Shown here: positions 31,577 through 38,709 of the stretch, piece by piece
Numbering within the stretch: the stretch's first letter is position 1
Layout of the letters: each line of letters begins with the position of its first letter
Source: a virus
Length of the DNA: 43,898 bases
Virus record (IMG/VR): IMGVR_UViG_3300031730_000010
Location: 1 to 43,898 of that record
Direction: 5' to 3' (one strand)
Notes under the pieces: generated by a model
Told to the model about the DNA's origin: nothing
The model's input: only the letters and a program-made list of their open reading frames with translations
The model's database searches: none
Translations under genes and position numbers: made by a program

Positions 31577-32202
31577 TATGCCCAGCCATAATCGGAAAAG
31601 GCGTCATGGGGTATGCGCTCGACCGGAACGCCAAAGACCTCCAGATGCCCGGTGGATTCGCCCTTTTGGGCAAAGACCCGCGGATCAATATCGCCATTTT
31701 TAGGGTAGCCGGCCGCTTGCCAGGCCTTCAAGAGGCGCTCGACTCTATGATGCGTCACAATCCCGGGTATCTCGTCGTTGGCGCGCAATAGATTGTAAAG
31801 GCCGCCAAACAAGCGTGCCTTAAATGTATTGAACGCCTCGCCCCCCGGAACCTTTTTGCCGGGTTGCTTCTCTGCCATCTCGGTGAGAATGGGGACGCTC
31901 TCTTGGCTCGATGTGCCGGCGTATTTCCCTACGTCCCAAGGTCTGAAGGACTTGGTGACAAGCTCCAATGGAATGCCGGATATCTTGGAAATAATAACCG
32001 CGGTTTCTTTGGCCCGAATCAGGTCAGAGGCAACCAGATAGTCGGGTCCAGCGCCCTTGAGGCGCTCGCCGAGCTTGGTAGCCTCCTTACGTCCTATTTC
32101 ATTCAGCGGTACGTCTTTCCAGCCCCTGATTTTATCGCCCGAACTATCGGTTTTGTTTAATGCCGTGCAGCCATGCCTGATAATAACAATAGGGCGCGAC
32201 AT
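31576..32202 (-). CDS. Histidine phosphatase superfamily protein
   Basis: This 208-aa protein has RHG (9-11) as the phosphohistidine motif, LNEIGRKEATKLGERL typical of the phosphoglycerate-mutase branch, an SDLIRAKETA motif, and IVTHHR with the second catalytic His. It should remove phosphate from small molecules or proteins. The substrate is unknown. It sits between the terminase and the methyltransferase in the head region, where related phages sometimes carry such a gene. Confidence 0.85.
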   Translation of the reverse strand: MSRPIVIIRHGCTALNKTDSSGDKIRGWKDVPLNEIGRKEATKLGERLKGAGPDYLVASDLIRAKETAVIISKISGIPLELVTKSFRPWDVGKYAGTSSQESVPILTEMAEKQPGKKVPGGEAFNTFKARLFGGLYNLLRANDEIPGIVTHHRVERLLKAWQAAGYPKNGDIDPRVFAQKGESTGHLEVFGVPVERIPHDAFSDYGWA

Positions 32203-32496
32203 CTAGACTGTTACAGGTTGGCCGAGCTGCGCCTGCAAGCGCTCGACAGCCACCGTGAGTGCGGCAATCTTAGCATTCAGCGCATACAGATCGGCCTGCG
32301 CGGCATAGATAGGCGCTGCGGCTGCTTGGGCGACAATCATTTGGTTCTGATAGGCTGCTTGGGCTTGAGCCCGATAAGCTTCAGTCTGGGCCTGGGCAGC
32401 CTGGGCAATCGCTACCCCGCCCACAATATTGCCCACCATGCGCATGTCGTGCATGACCGGATCGGGATGCCAGCCTGGCCGATTTTCAATGATCAT
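32203..32496 (-). CDS. Hypothetical coiled-coil protein
   Basis: This 97-aa product starts MIIENRPGWHPDPVMHDMRM, followed by an Ala/Gln-rich helix (QAQTEAYRAQAQAAYQNQM) and a leucine-rich C-terminal helix. GAGGA lies ten bases before the ATG. The design resembles small head proteins. Its stop abuts the phosphatase start. Confidence 0.65.
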   Translation of the reverse strand: MIIENRPGWHPDPVMHDMRMVGNIVGGVAIAQAAQAQTEAYRAQAQAAYQNQMIVAQAAAAPIYAAQADLYALNAKIAALTVAVERLQAQLGQPVTV

Positions 32497-32508
32497 GGGG
32501 AGTTATCC

Positions 32509-32766
32509 TCAACTCGTCAGACTTTTCGCGTATTTTAGTAAATTTCCAAACGTCCAAGGTCCGGCACGATAGGCAATCGAATTTAGGCTGTCCCATGCCT
32601 CTTTGCCGGGACTAAACTTTACCCCGAGATGCTTGCCATATTGCGCGCAAGCGCACTCCTCGCTGCGGCGCCACGGATATTCCTGTTCTGGGTCTTGCGT
32701 CTCGAGCCATGAAATAAAGCCCTCCAAGGTCGGGCCTTCGCCGTGGCGCTTTTCCTCTAGGAACAT
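32509..32766 (-). CDS. Hypothetical 85-aa protein
   Basis: A soluble charged protein (MFLEEKRHGEGPTLEGFISW, then ACAQYGKHLG) lies in the region between terminase and phosphatase. Its 5' part overlaps the small membrane-type frame at 32612-32884 in another frame. Composition and length suggest it is real. No family is recognised. Confidence 0.6.
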   Translation of the reverse strand: MFLEEKRHGEGPTLEGFISWLETQDPEQEYPWRRSEECACAQYGKHLGVKFSPGKEAWDSLNSIAYRAGPWTFGNLLKYAKSLTS

Positions 32767-32884
32767 TTGGCGAGCACCTTGTTAAGAAAGTGAGTGATCC
32801 GATCGCCCTCGAATGACATCGCGCCAGCCCTAGAAATGCTGCCGCAAAGATAAGGACGAGGCAAACTAGTAAGGCTCTCTCCAT
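32612..32884 (-). CDS. Candidate small membrane protein overlapping its neighbour
   Basis: ATG 32884 shares a base with the terminase stop (TGATG). The N-terminus MERALLVCLVLIFAAAFLGL is a strong membrane segment or signal, followed by a basic, less ordered tail. It overlaps the next gene by 155 bases in a different frame, so only the first third may be meaningful. A short product ending early or a frameshift is possible. Confidence 0.4.
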   Translation of the reverse strand: MERALLVCLVLIFAAAFLGLARCHSRAIGSLTFLTRCSPNVPRGKAPRRRPDLGGLYFMARDARPRTGISVAPQRGVRLRAIWQASRGKV

Positions 32885-34221
32885 CAAGCCACCCCCAAAT
32901 TAGGATAAACTAGCTTGCGGTTGAAGTCCGGCGAACTCACATGCCGATCCAGAGCAACAGCCAGATAGCGAAAAGCGTCGGCACCATGAGAAGCCCAATC
33001 ATGCACAGGGCTTGCACTCAAGGTCTTGAGCTTCTCATCGTACTTCGCCCGATACATCTTCAGCGACTCGATACCCAGAGCGCAGTTTTGAGCATCAAAT
33101 ATACATCGCGGCAAAAGCAGCCGAGCTGCGTTAATGCCATGTTCGCGTATGCCAATAGGCAGGATAGTAATATCCCTAAGACCATGATTGCGGAGAAAAT
33201 CAGAATAAGACTGATCAATGCCAATACGGTTAGGGCCTGCGTCATGTGGAATAAAATGTTGCGCGTAGCTATACGGTTTAGCGAGTAACACCTTGACGTG
33301 CGGCCCAGAATCCGACCCCACAGCCTCATAATAATCAATGAGGCAGATTTGTCTACCGATGGCTTGCCAGAACCAGATGGCCGTTGCATCTCTGTCCCCG
33401 CCAATGTCCCATGCGGTATAAACCTGGAAAGCCGGATCGTACGGCACTTGAGTAATACGTCCACTCTTGGCGGCGTCCGCCATGTAGGTGCCGTAGTAGG
33501 CTCCAACGATGGCGGCCTCGAAGTCACACTCGTATTCCTGCTCGTAGAGTTCGGCCGGCATCGACTTGCGAGCGTTCTCCAGCTCGACGGGATGCACCAA
33601 GCCTTTAGCGCGGCATTCTTCTAGGCTGTACTTGACGTTGTGGGGGACGTACTCGGAGGCTTTGAGGCAAGCAGTAAACCATTCTGGGTCAGACTGAGCG
33701 TCACACCACAGTCGGTAGAATCCATCATGGCCTCTAGGTGTGCCAATAAATACTGCTCCCCCTTGGCGGTCACTAAGAGCCGGTCGGATGACCGCATCCC
33801 ATGTTCGAGGATTAACATCAGCGAATTCATCAAACACAACGCCATCGAGCCGCAAACCGCGCAAGGAGTCGTGATTATCAGCCCCGAACAATCGGATTTG
33901 CGACCCATTCGGGTAGTCGACCCTTAGTTCTGATTTGTTGACCGTCGCCCCAAAAGGCATGATCGGCGCTACGGCGTCCGTCAGGTAGTCGAAAGCTGCT
34001 GTCTTGGCCTGGCTGTAGGTCGGTGCGATGTAAGCGTAGCGAGGTCGCGTAAGCGTGTTCCGGATGGCAGCCCGTTGCAAATCATGAATGCACGCAACCG
34101 TCTTGCCTGCTCTTCGGTGAGCAATAATACAAGCGAATCGTTCTGTACGAGCATGAAACGGAAGGAAATAGGGCCGCGGTTCATAATTGATGCGAACTAT
34201 TCCGTCTTCGTGTCGATCCAC
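32884..34221 (-). CDS. terL: Terminase large subunit
   Basis: This 445-aa protein begins at GTG 34221, with AAGGGA five bases upstream. Walker A is AHRRAGKT (34-41), Walker B is LDGVVFDE (125-132), and the coupling region TPRGHDGFY follows. The RNase H-like nuclease domain begins near D272 (AWDIGGDRDATA) and closes with HDWASHGADAFRY. The enzyme cuts concatemers and pumps DNA into the capsid through the portal. The gene overlaps the small-subunit gene by 25 bases, as usual. Confidence 0.93.
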   Translation of the reverse strand: MDRHEDGIVRINYEPRPYFLPFHARTERFACIIAHRRAGKTVACIHDLQRAAIRNTLTRPRYAYIAPTYSQAKTAAFDYLTDAVAPIMPFGATVNKSELRVDYPNGSQIRLFGADNHDSLRGLRLDGVVFDEFADVNPRTWDAVIRPALSDRQGGAVFIGTPRGHDGFYRLWCDAQSDPEWFTACLKASEYVPHNVKYSLEECRAKGLVHPVELENARKSMPAELYEQEYECDFEAAIVGAYYGTYMADAAKSGRITQVPYDPAFQVYTAWDIGGDRDATAIWFWQAIGRQICLIDYYEAVGSDSGPHVKVLLAKPYSYAQHFIPHDAGPNRIGIDQSYSDFLRNHGLRDITILPIGIREHGINAARLLLPRCIFDAQNCALGIESLKMYRAKYDEKLKTLSASPVHDWASHGADAFRYLAVALDRHVSSPDFNRKLVYPNLGVA

Positions 34222-34517
34222 GCAAATCCCTTAATGCCCGGGAGCTCGTCTGTGCCACCGATGGCTTGCGGTACCTTGCCGTCCATCCTGTCCGCGAATT
34301 CCTTGATGGCGCCCATGTCGCCCTCTGTGCATCGGGTGAGATGGGCAGCCGCTATTCTATCCAGCGTCTTTTGGGCATCCCCTAGTCCCAATAGGGCTAG
34401 ATTGCGTTCTAGGGCTTCCCTGTAAGCTTTGTGCTTACGGCCGCCTGCTGGGTTGCCCGATTGGCCGGGCTTCCACTGGCCGCTTATGGGCGGAGGAGTA
34501 GGGTTCGGATTCGACAT
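34197..34517 (-). CDS. DUF5681 protein, probable small terminase subunit
   Basis: This 106-aa protein has SGQWKPGQSGNPAGGRKHKAY near its N-terminus, the signature of the DUF5681 family, followed by helices. Many phages carry such a protein directly upstream of TerL. It should recognise DNA and regulate TerL. It is the first gene of the long leftward late block. The 254-base intergenic region upstream (34518-34771) contains the divergent regulatory sites and no other gene I can support. Confidence 0.75.
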   Translation of the reverse strand: MSNPNPTPPPISGQWKPGQSGNPAGGRKHKAYREALERNLALLGLGDAQKTLDRIAAAHLTRCTEGDMGAIKEFADRMDGKVPQAIGGTDELPGIKGFAWIDTKTE

Positions 34518-34716
34518 TTGCCTGTATATTGCCTGACACTTGGATTTGAGGGAGGGCCGCGCAATCAGTCAGCAAGGACCGATCACCGCCCTCTCTATGC
34601 CTTGGGGGCACAGTTGTCCCTTGGATTGTTTTGCTCCAAGGCGGCCATTGCCAGAGCGCTACTCTGACCTAGGGGAGCTACCCCAACCATGCATACCTAT
34701 TATGCATTATTAACAG

Positions 34717-34746
34717 TAGACAGTATAGGGTCTATTGCCCTATAGT
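34717..34746 (+). promoter_or_regulatory. Putative promoter of the 34.8-kb rightward operon
   Basis: TAGACA (34717-34722, five of six to the -35 consensus) and TATAGT (34741-34746, five of six to the -10 consensus) are separated by 18 bases, upstream of ATG 34772. The inverted repeat TATAGGG-N7-CCCTATA lies across the spacer and overlaps the -10 element, so a bound repressor would block this promoter. Confidence 0.55.
34724..34744. promoter_or_regulatory. Operator-like inverted repeat
   Basis: TATAGGG (34724-34730) is the exact reverse complement of CCCTATA (34738-34744), with a seven-base spacer, giving a 21-base symmetric site. It overlaps the promoter of the operon that encodes an HTH protein three genes later, the classic layout of autoregulation. 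Two ATGCAT palindromes 13 bases apart (34689-34694 and 34702-34707) lie further upstream. Confidence 0.6.
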
Positions 34747-34771
34747 GTATTTCATCAGATAGGAGATGGAC

Positions 34772-34951
34772 ATGACCAAATTTGAAATAGTCTACATTCG
34801 CCGAAACGGCTTGAATCTTCTTCATACCGAAGGGGCGGATTATGCAGCGAAGGTGACTTACCTCGCTTATACACCCGGCCAGACCTACGACCCGCGCAAC
34901 GGTATTAAGGCCGAGTGGTTAGTTCCAATGCCAAATATGTGGGCCAAATGA
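34772..34951 (+). CDS. Hypothetical 59-aa protein of the second regulatory operon
   Basis: AGGAG six bases before ATG 34772 favours this start over ATG 34766. The product reads MTKFEIVYIRRNGLNLLHT with a KAEWLVPMP stretch later and appears to be a small beta-rich domain. Its stop overlaps the next start as ATGA. No family is recognised. Confidence 0.6.
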   Translation: MTKFEIVYIRRNGLNLLHTEGADYAAKVTYLAYTPGQTYDPRNGIKAEWLVPMPNMWAK

Positions 34952-35103
34952 CACTCATAGAAAGGCTGCGGGCCCTTGGCCTCCGACGAGAGGCTGAGGG
35001 CAATTATACTGATCAAAATATCTGTGAGGCGGCAATTGAGAAAATTGAAGCCCTAGAAAGAAAACTAGAATGGCTTTTGGGTCGAATATATTGTAGCCGC
35101 TAA
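34948..35103 (+). CDS. Hypothetical 51-aa helical protein
   Basis: ATG 34948 overlaps the preceding stop as ATGA; a longer frame upstream is not supported. The product is charged and helical (MTLIERLRALGLRREAEGNY, then AAIEKIEALERKLEWLL), with coiled-coil character. Its TAA shares a base with the HTH start. It may partner the HTH protein. Confidence 0.6.
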   Translation: MTLIERLRALGLRREAEGNYTDQNICEAAIEKIEALERKLEWLLGRIYCSR

Positions 35104-35300
35104 TGACCCCCACCGAATTCCGCCTAGCCCTAGCCGCCCTTGGCTTGTCACAGCGAGGGGCGGCAAAGCTTTGGGGTATCAACGAGCGCACCGTCCGTAC
35201 ATGGGCAAAGAAGGGTCCGCCGCAATTGGTGGCTTCTCTTCTCGGCGAGTTGGTGTATTATATTGCAATAGAAGGTGACAGGGAACTTGAGCAATATTGA
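35103..35300 (+). CDS. Helix-turn-helix regulator
   Basis: This 65-aa protein has a clear HTH: LGLSQRGAAKLWGINERTVRTW (residues ~13-34), the Cro/XRE pattern. The ATG shares a base with the previous stop (TAATG). It is the third gene of an operon whose promoter overlaps an operator-like repeat, so it probably regulates its own operon and perhaps the adjacent leftward terminase operon. It differs from the regulator at 269-478. Confidence 0.8.
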   Translation: MTPTEFRLALAALGLSQRGAAKLWGINERTVRTWAKKGPPQLVASLLGELVYYIAIEGDRELEQY

Positions 35301-35326
35301 ACAGTTTGGTACGGAAGCGTACTGTT
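35300..35326. other. Inverted repeat/hairpin after the HTH gene
   Basis: ACAGT (35301-35305) and ACTGT (35321-35325) face each other, and inside them GTACG (35309-35313) pairs with CGTAC (35318-35322) around GAAG. This lies right after the HTH stop, in the 69-base gap before the last gene of the operon. It may be an operator or a weak terminator; no T run follows. Confidence 0.45.
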
Positions 35327-35369
35327 ACTTGGGGTGGCCGGAAACATCGGAAACAAAGGAGACCCCCCG

Positions 35370-35549
35370 ATGGACGTCGACACTATGCGGCAAGTGAATC
35401 TATTGCGTAACCGCTTAGAATACCTACGCAATAGCCGTGGTCACGATCCCGAGCACGAGTATGAAGTCTTGCTTATGCTCCAAATGCTACTCCACCCGGG
35501 GTATGCAATTGCTTCCCCAATCCGGAGGCACTGTCTGCCTAGCGACTAA
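35370..35549 (+). CDS. Hypothetical 59-aa protein
   Basis: AAAGGAG nine bases before ATG 35370 supports this start rather than one 36 bases upstream. The product (MDVDTMRQVNLLRNRLEYL, then DPEHEYEVLLMLQMLLHPG) is mainly helical. It ends overlapping the converging leftward gene by four bases. No family is recognised. Confidence 0.6.
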   Translation: MDVDTMRQVNLLRNRLEYLRNSRGHDPEHEYEVLLMLQMLLHPGYAIASPIRRHCLPSD

Positions 35550-35695
35550 CCCTGACCGCGGTAGAGCTTCCAGTTCTTGCGGTCATGTTTGTTCTTAGGC
35601 TTATGATAGGTACCCTGCGATGTGCGCTTAGAGATAGGCTCGCGTCGCGGGGCTGCCTTGCCGATCGCTAAGGGCTTAGCGGCCTTTGCGGCCAT
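35546..35695 (-). CDS. 49-aa basic protein
   Basis: ATG 35695 lies within the end of the upstream gene in another frame, giving a 49-aa product with pI clearly basic. It reads MAAKAAKPLAIGKAAPRREP and ends HDRKNWKLYRGQG. The ending HKPKNKHDRKNWK with YRGQG recurs in small phage proteins that I believe are virion-associated. It meets the plus-strand gene tail to tail. Confidence 0.6.
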   Translation of the reverse strand: MAAKAAKPLAIGKAAPRREPISKRTSQGTYHKPKNKHDRKNWKLYRGQG

Positions 35696-35909
35696 TGGTC
35701 AGGGCGCCAGGGGCCTTATTCTTGGGGGCATAGCGTGGAGGCCCGCCCCTGGACACAACGCCCGTAGGCTCGTCCTTGTCCACTTGCTGGATCTTCGCGC
35801 GGACCGGCTTGCTGTTATAGTCTACCGGCCGGTCGAATTTAGCATAATCCCCCGAATAGGGGCCAACGCCGCGCTTCCAGCCCTCTCTGTCGTTGCGGGC
35901 CTGAGCCAT
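35676..35909 (-). CDS. Small basic phage protein
   Basis: ATG 35909 follows the previous stop by one base, giving 77 aa; a longer frame starting further upstream is in the neighbour's sequence. The product is rich in K, R, G and P (MAQARNDREGWKRGVGPYS), without hydrophobic core, and ends NGRKGR. It is one of five consecutive small genes here, probably virion-associated. Confidence 0.6.
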   Translation of the reverse strand: MAQARNDREGWKRGVGPYSGDYAKFDRPVDYNSKPVRAKIQQVDKDEPTGVVSRGGPPRYAPKNKAPGALTNGRKGR

Positions 35910-35910
35910 A

Positions 35911-36060
35911 TTACTTGCCGGCCTCGCTGCCAGTCTTGACACCGCCGGTTAAGGATTCGCCATACATCTTTTTGAGTGCGGCACGGTCGATGTCGCGGGT
36001 CTGGAAGCCAACGTCCTTGTTACCATCAATGCCCTTACCGGGCTTCACTGTGTCAGCCAT
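35911..36060 (-). CDS. 49-aa hypothetical protein
   Basis: A short frame with ATG 36060 sharing a base with the previous TAA. The product reads MADTVKPGKGIDGNKDVGFQ followed by TRDIDRAALKKMYGESLTGG. It is hydrophilic and has a small helix at its centre. It belongs to the five-gene cluster of small proteins. No function is known. Confidence 0.6.
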   Translation of the reverse strand: MADTVKPGKGIDGNKDVGFQTRDIDRAALKKMYGESLTGGVKTGSEAGK

Positions 36061-36236
36061 TAGATTTTCCTTATTTTGGGTTTACGGGGTTTGCGCATAG
36101 CGCGGGAAAGTATGCCGCCGCCCTTATCGGCTTGATTGAATTCGCGCCCCACCGATTGAGGCACACCGCCATAGCCGCCCTTGGTGTGAGCCGCGGCCGC
36201 CATCAGGCGAGCTTGAGCGGGGGATTTGGAAGGCAC
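36060..36236 (-). CDS. 58-aa conserved small phage protein (MPSKSPAQARLM type)
   Basis: The GTG start at 36236 directly follows the previous TAA, with AAGGA eight bases upstream. The protein begins MPSKSPAQARLMAAAAH and continues with GVPQSVGREFNQADKGGG and a basic C-terminus KPRKPKIRK. This beginning is a recurrent small-protein family in tailed phages; its role is not known to me. It may bind DNA in the virion. Confidence 0.7.
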   Translation of the reverse strand: MPSKSPAQARLMAAAAHTKGGYGGVPQSVGREFNQADKGGGILSRAMRKPRKPKIRKI

Positions 36237-36410
36237 TTATGGTGTCCTTATCGGAAGATCGGTCAGGCGATGCAGGCCATCGGGGTGGAATTCCTCATCG
36301 TCCAGAATTCCATATTGTGCGGTCATGGCGTCGGCCAAGCGCTTATCGTGATCGGCATACCATTGGCGGCGGCGGGCAATCTCGCCCTCCGTGAATCGTC
36401 GCGTTCGCAT
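36237..36410 (-). CDS. 57-aa hypothetical protein
   Basis: AAGGA five bases before ATG 36410 decides this start; an earlier ATG at 36428 lies in the terminator's T run. The product is charged (MRTRRFTEGEIARRRQWYAD, then DEEFHPDGLHRLTDLP). It is the first gene after the terminator at 36421-36450, so it needs its own promoter or read-through. Confidence 0.6.
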   Translation of the reverse strand: MRTRRFTEGEIARRRQWYADHDKRLADAMTAQYGILDDEEFHPDGLHRLTDLPIRTP

Positions 36411-36420
36411 GATGTCCTTG

Positions 36421-36450
36421 AAATACAAAAACCCGCCGGGGAGGCGGGCT
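36421..36450 (-). terminator. Rho-independent terminator of the right-hand leftward operon
   Basis: On the minus strand CCCGCC (36448-36443) pairs with GGCGGG (36437-36432) around a five-base loop, and TTTTTGTATTT follows directly. This is a textbook intrinsic terminator at the end of the operon that runs from 43622 to 36507. Confidence 0.88.
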
Positions 36451-36506
36451 AGAAACCTAATTAGTACCTATACTTCAAGAGTATCACGCAGACGTACGTC
36501 TGTCAA

Positions 36507-37052
36507 TCATAGTCCCCACTCCAACACCAAGACCCGCAGCGCGCCTCTCACCAGTATGGTGGCCCTATTCTCAGCCTTGCGGCCGGCACCCCACACCATC
36601 TGCGCGGCTTCTGCAAATGGGGTTTCCCGACAAACCACCAAATCGAGGAGCCTAACCGCATCCATGCCCATGCCGGCCGCGTCCATGTTCTCTCGAACTG
36701 CTTTTAGAGCCCTACAGTAGGCTTTCCAATGATTTTCGCCCTTTTCGGTTGCACAAAGCTTCGTAAAATCGTGATCAGTGCCAAAGATTTTCAGGGGATC
36801 AGCACACCCGATTGTTCCGGCCATTCCAGCTTCGTACCAGTGAGTGTATAATTTCTCTGCCGCTCGTCCTTGCTGGTCGTTAAGAAGACCCCTTTTAACG
36901 GCTCGATCCACAGGACTTTGCCGGACTGTGATCGTACCCGTATCTCCCACGTCAAAATCTGTCCGTCTAAGTCTCTCAGACGTTGGTCCACGCTCATCCA
37001 GGAGGCGGTTGTCAAGGGTTGACTCCTTAAGAGAGGTTTTGGGCTTTGACAT
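36507..37052 (-). CDS. DUF6456-like alphaproteobacterial phage protein
   Basis: This 181-aa protein has a disordered N-terminal 45 residues and a helical domain (LLNDQQGRAAEKLYTHWYEAG, ALKAVRENMDAAGMGMDAVR, RLLDLVVCRETPFAEAAQMV). It resembles DUF6456-type domains, which occur in alphaproteobacterial phages and prophages; their role is uncertain but some are thought to bind DNA. It is the last gene before the terminator and the last of the right-hand operon. Confidence 0.55.
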   Translation of the reverse strand: MSKPKTSLKESTLDNRLLDERGPTSERLRRTDFDVGDTGTITVRQSPVDRAVKRGLLNDQQGRAAEKLYTHWYEAGMAGTIGCADPLKIFGTDHDFTKLCATEKGENHWKAYCRALKAVRENMDAAGMGMDAVRLLDLVVCRETPFAEAAQMVWGAGRKAENRATILVRGALRVLVLEWGL

Positions 37053-37125
37053 GAAGAGGCACCATCCCCCTAGCCTTTTCGTTTTGACGCATCAGGGCCA
37101 CCACGGCGCGCCTTACGGCCGTGTT

Positions 37126-37329
37126 TTATCGCGGACGCAACAAACGGTCCGCTAAAACCCGAGCGGCGTCTTTGCCTCTTGCCAGGTTGACCCGATCCGT
37201 CAAAGTTCCATCAGGTTTCTTAACCCGCCACATTTTAGGCCATGCGGAGTCTTCCACGACAGCAAATCCGGTATATTTCTTGAAATACATCAATCTATTC
37301 CCCTTCCAATGGAAACGGTCCTCAGGCAT
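37126..37329 (-). CDS. Hypothetical 67-aa protein at the end of the sugar cassette
   Basis: ATG 37329 overlaps the cytidylyltransferase stop by eight bases. The product (MPEDRFHWKGNRLMYFKKYT, then KMWRVKKPDGTLTD) is basic and beta-like, with RVNLARGKDAARV near the end. No family is recognised. Between it and the next gene (37053-37125) there is only a 24-codon frame with weak support. Confidence 0.55.
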   Translation of the reverse strand: MPEDRFHWKGNRLMYFKKYTGFAVVEDSAWPKMWRVKKPDGTLTDRVNLARGKDAARVLADRLLRPR

Positions 37330-37966
37330 TTTTTACCCTTTCATGGGCCGCCAAGGTGGCAGCTAAGGAATAATCATACGGTCCAGCAGCGTCGATTGCC
37401 CGCACCAGATCCAGATCCTCCTGAGTGTCCACCGAGAAATTTAAATCCTGAACCCCGGGAACCGGGCAAAGAATGGGGAGTTTGCTGAATGTGTTGCCGC
37501 GCTTCATAAAGGGCGAAACATGCTCGCGATCGTAAGGCTTTTCGGCCAGTTTATGGGTCCATTCCAAACACTCCCGGCTGAATACTTCGCATCCCATGCC
37601 CCTTGGATATCCTGTGGTTGAGTTTAAATCGTTTGCAACATAATCGTGCAAACCTACACAATAGACTTCTAAGGCTCGCTGGCAGGCTTTAGGGTCGATA
37701 AGGGGGCAATCACCGGTCACCCGCATAATCGCATCCAGAGCGTTCCTACGGGCACTGAAGGCATATCTGGCGAGCACATCGTCCTCGTGGCAGTCATAAT
37801 CTTCGGGAAAGGCAAAAATTGCCTCAAGACCCACCGATGCCAGCCGAGTCTCGATATGCCACAGCATGGGCTTGCCGCCGATCAGGGCCTCGATCTTTCG
37901 GGGGAGGCGGGTTGAGCCCAGTCGCGCTTGAACGATGCAGCCTATTCGCATAGCTGACGCGACCAT
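37322..37966 (-). CDS. Cytidylyltransferase (SpsF/acylneuraminate type)
   Basis: This 214-aa protein has the nucleotide-binding signature CIVQARLGSTRLPRK (10-24), then KPMLWHIETRL, ALDAIMRVTGDCPLIDP and YDREHVSPF. This is the family of SpsF and CMP-sialic/CMP-pseudaminic acid synthetases (PseF, NeuA), which join CMP to a nonulosonic sugar. It comes last in the cassette after the dehydratase, two aminotransferases and the NeuB-like synthase. A second ATG at 37951 could be the true start. Confidence 0.82.
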   Translation of the reverse strand: MVASAMRIGCIVQARLGSTRLPRKIEALIGGKPMLWHIETRLASVGLEAIFAFPEDYDCHEDDVLARYAFSARRNALDAIMRVTGDCPLIDPKACQRALEVYCVGLHDYVANDLNSTTGYPRGMGCEVFSRECLEWTHKLAEKPYDREHVSPFMKRGNTFSKLPILCPVPGVQDLNFSVDTQEDLDLVRAIDAAGPYDYSLAATLAAHERVKNA

Positions 37967-38154
37967 TCTAGAATCTGCGCGTCGTTTGCCAGAATCTCAC
38001 GATGTTCCGCTGCCGCCTCTGCGGGGTGAAGCGCATAGGCACAAATCACTACGGCCAAGGTATTGTCCGCCGTGCCCAGGCTTTTAAGCTTTTCGTAGCG
38101 CGCCTTATTGGCCATCCTGAGATGCTCGATATGATATAGGGCTAAGCGGTTCAT
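37942..38154 (-). CDS. Hypothetical 70-aa protein in the sugar cassette
   Basis: ATG 38154 overlaps the upstream stop as ATGA; the end overlaps the cytidylyltransferase gene. The product is helical with His and Glu residues (MNRLALYHIEHLRMANKARY, then ALHPAEAAAEHREILAND). No known family. The tight coupling suggests it serves the same pathway or is a small partner. Confidence 0.55.
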   Translation of the reverse strand: MNRLALYHIEHLRMANKARYEKLKSLGTADNTLAVVICAYALHPAEAAAEHREILANDAQILEWSRQLCE

Positions 38155-38708
38155 GTCAGAGCGTTCCAGTCTGTGGGCATGAGGTCTGGATAGTGGTCGG
38201 GCGGAACAGTCTGATCGGCGTTGTGGCGGGGCAAACTAGCAAGCCTGACATGCAGGGCCGCGGCGACATCGGACGGCATCCAGCAATGCATCCCAAGGCC
38301 GGCGCCGTCGCGGGTCATTTCACGCATCTCGGCCCAGTCGTCAAATTGGTCGCACAGGATGGCACCGCCGCGGGTGTGCCCCAAGATTTTCTTAAAGTGG
38401 AAGCTTACGCAAGTGAACGTGCCGGCTTTATACATCCCTGCATAAAACCTGCGCGCCGAATCCCAGATGGGTGTCGGGCGTAATTGGTATGCGCCCACCC
38501 ACTCCCGGTCTTCGATATAGACCTGCGCCCCCGCCCGCCTAATGGCTCTCGGAACACCGCGCCAAGTATAGCGCGGGATGCTCGCCTCTTTGACTTTCAG
38601 GTATCGACAAACAAGCTCGATGGCATTGGTGCAGCTGTCGGTAAGAACGACATATCGCGCATTCGTGTACTGGCTTAATGCATCTTCGAATTCTGCTTGA
38701 GCAATCAT
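38151..38708 (-). CDS. Short DegT/DnrJ-like aminotransferase
   Basis: This 185-aa protein has the DegT/DnrJ/EryC1/StrS pattern: LTDSCTNAIELVCRYL (residues ~22-38), WDSARRFYAGMY, and VSFHFKKILGHTRGG with the candidate PLP lysine at about residue 105. Full-length enzymes are about 370 aa, so this is roughly half length. It could pair with the second DegT-like protein (40243-41007) or act alone on a sugar. In the PseC role it would aminate the 4-keto sugar produced by the dehydratase. It begins one base after the dehydratase stop. Confidence 0.72.
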   Translation of the reverse strand: MIAQAEFEDALSQYTNARYVVLTDSCTNAIELVCRYLKVKEASIPRYTWRGVPRAIRRAGAQVYIEDREWVGAYQLRPTPIWDSARRFYAGMYKAGTFTCVSFHFKKILGHTRGGAILCDQFDDWAEMREMTRDGAGLGMHCWMPSDVAAALHVRLASLPRHNADQTVPPDHYPDLMPTDWNALT

Positions 38709-38709
38709 G

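Noticed and set aside
37053-37125. 24-codon frame with GTG start between the 67-aa and DUF6456-like genes
   Set aside because: No good ribosome-binding site and no recognisable content.
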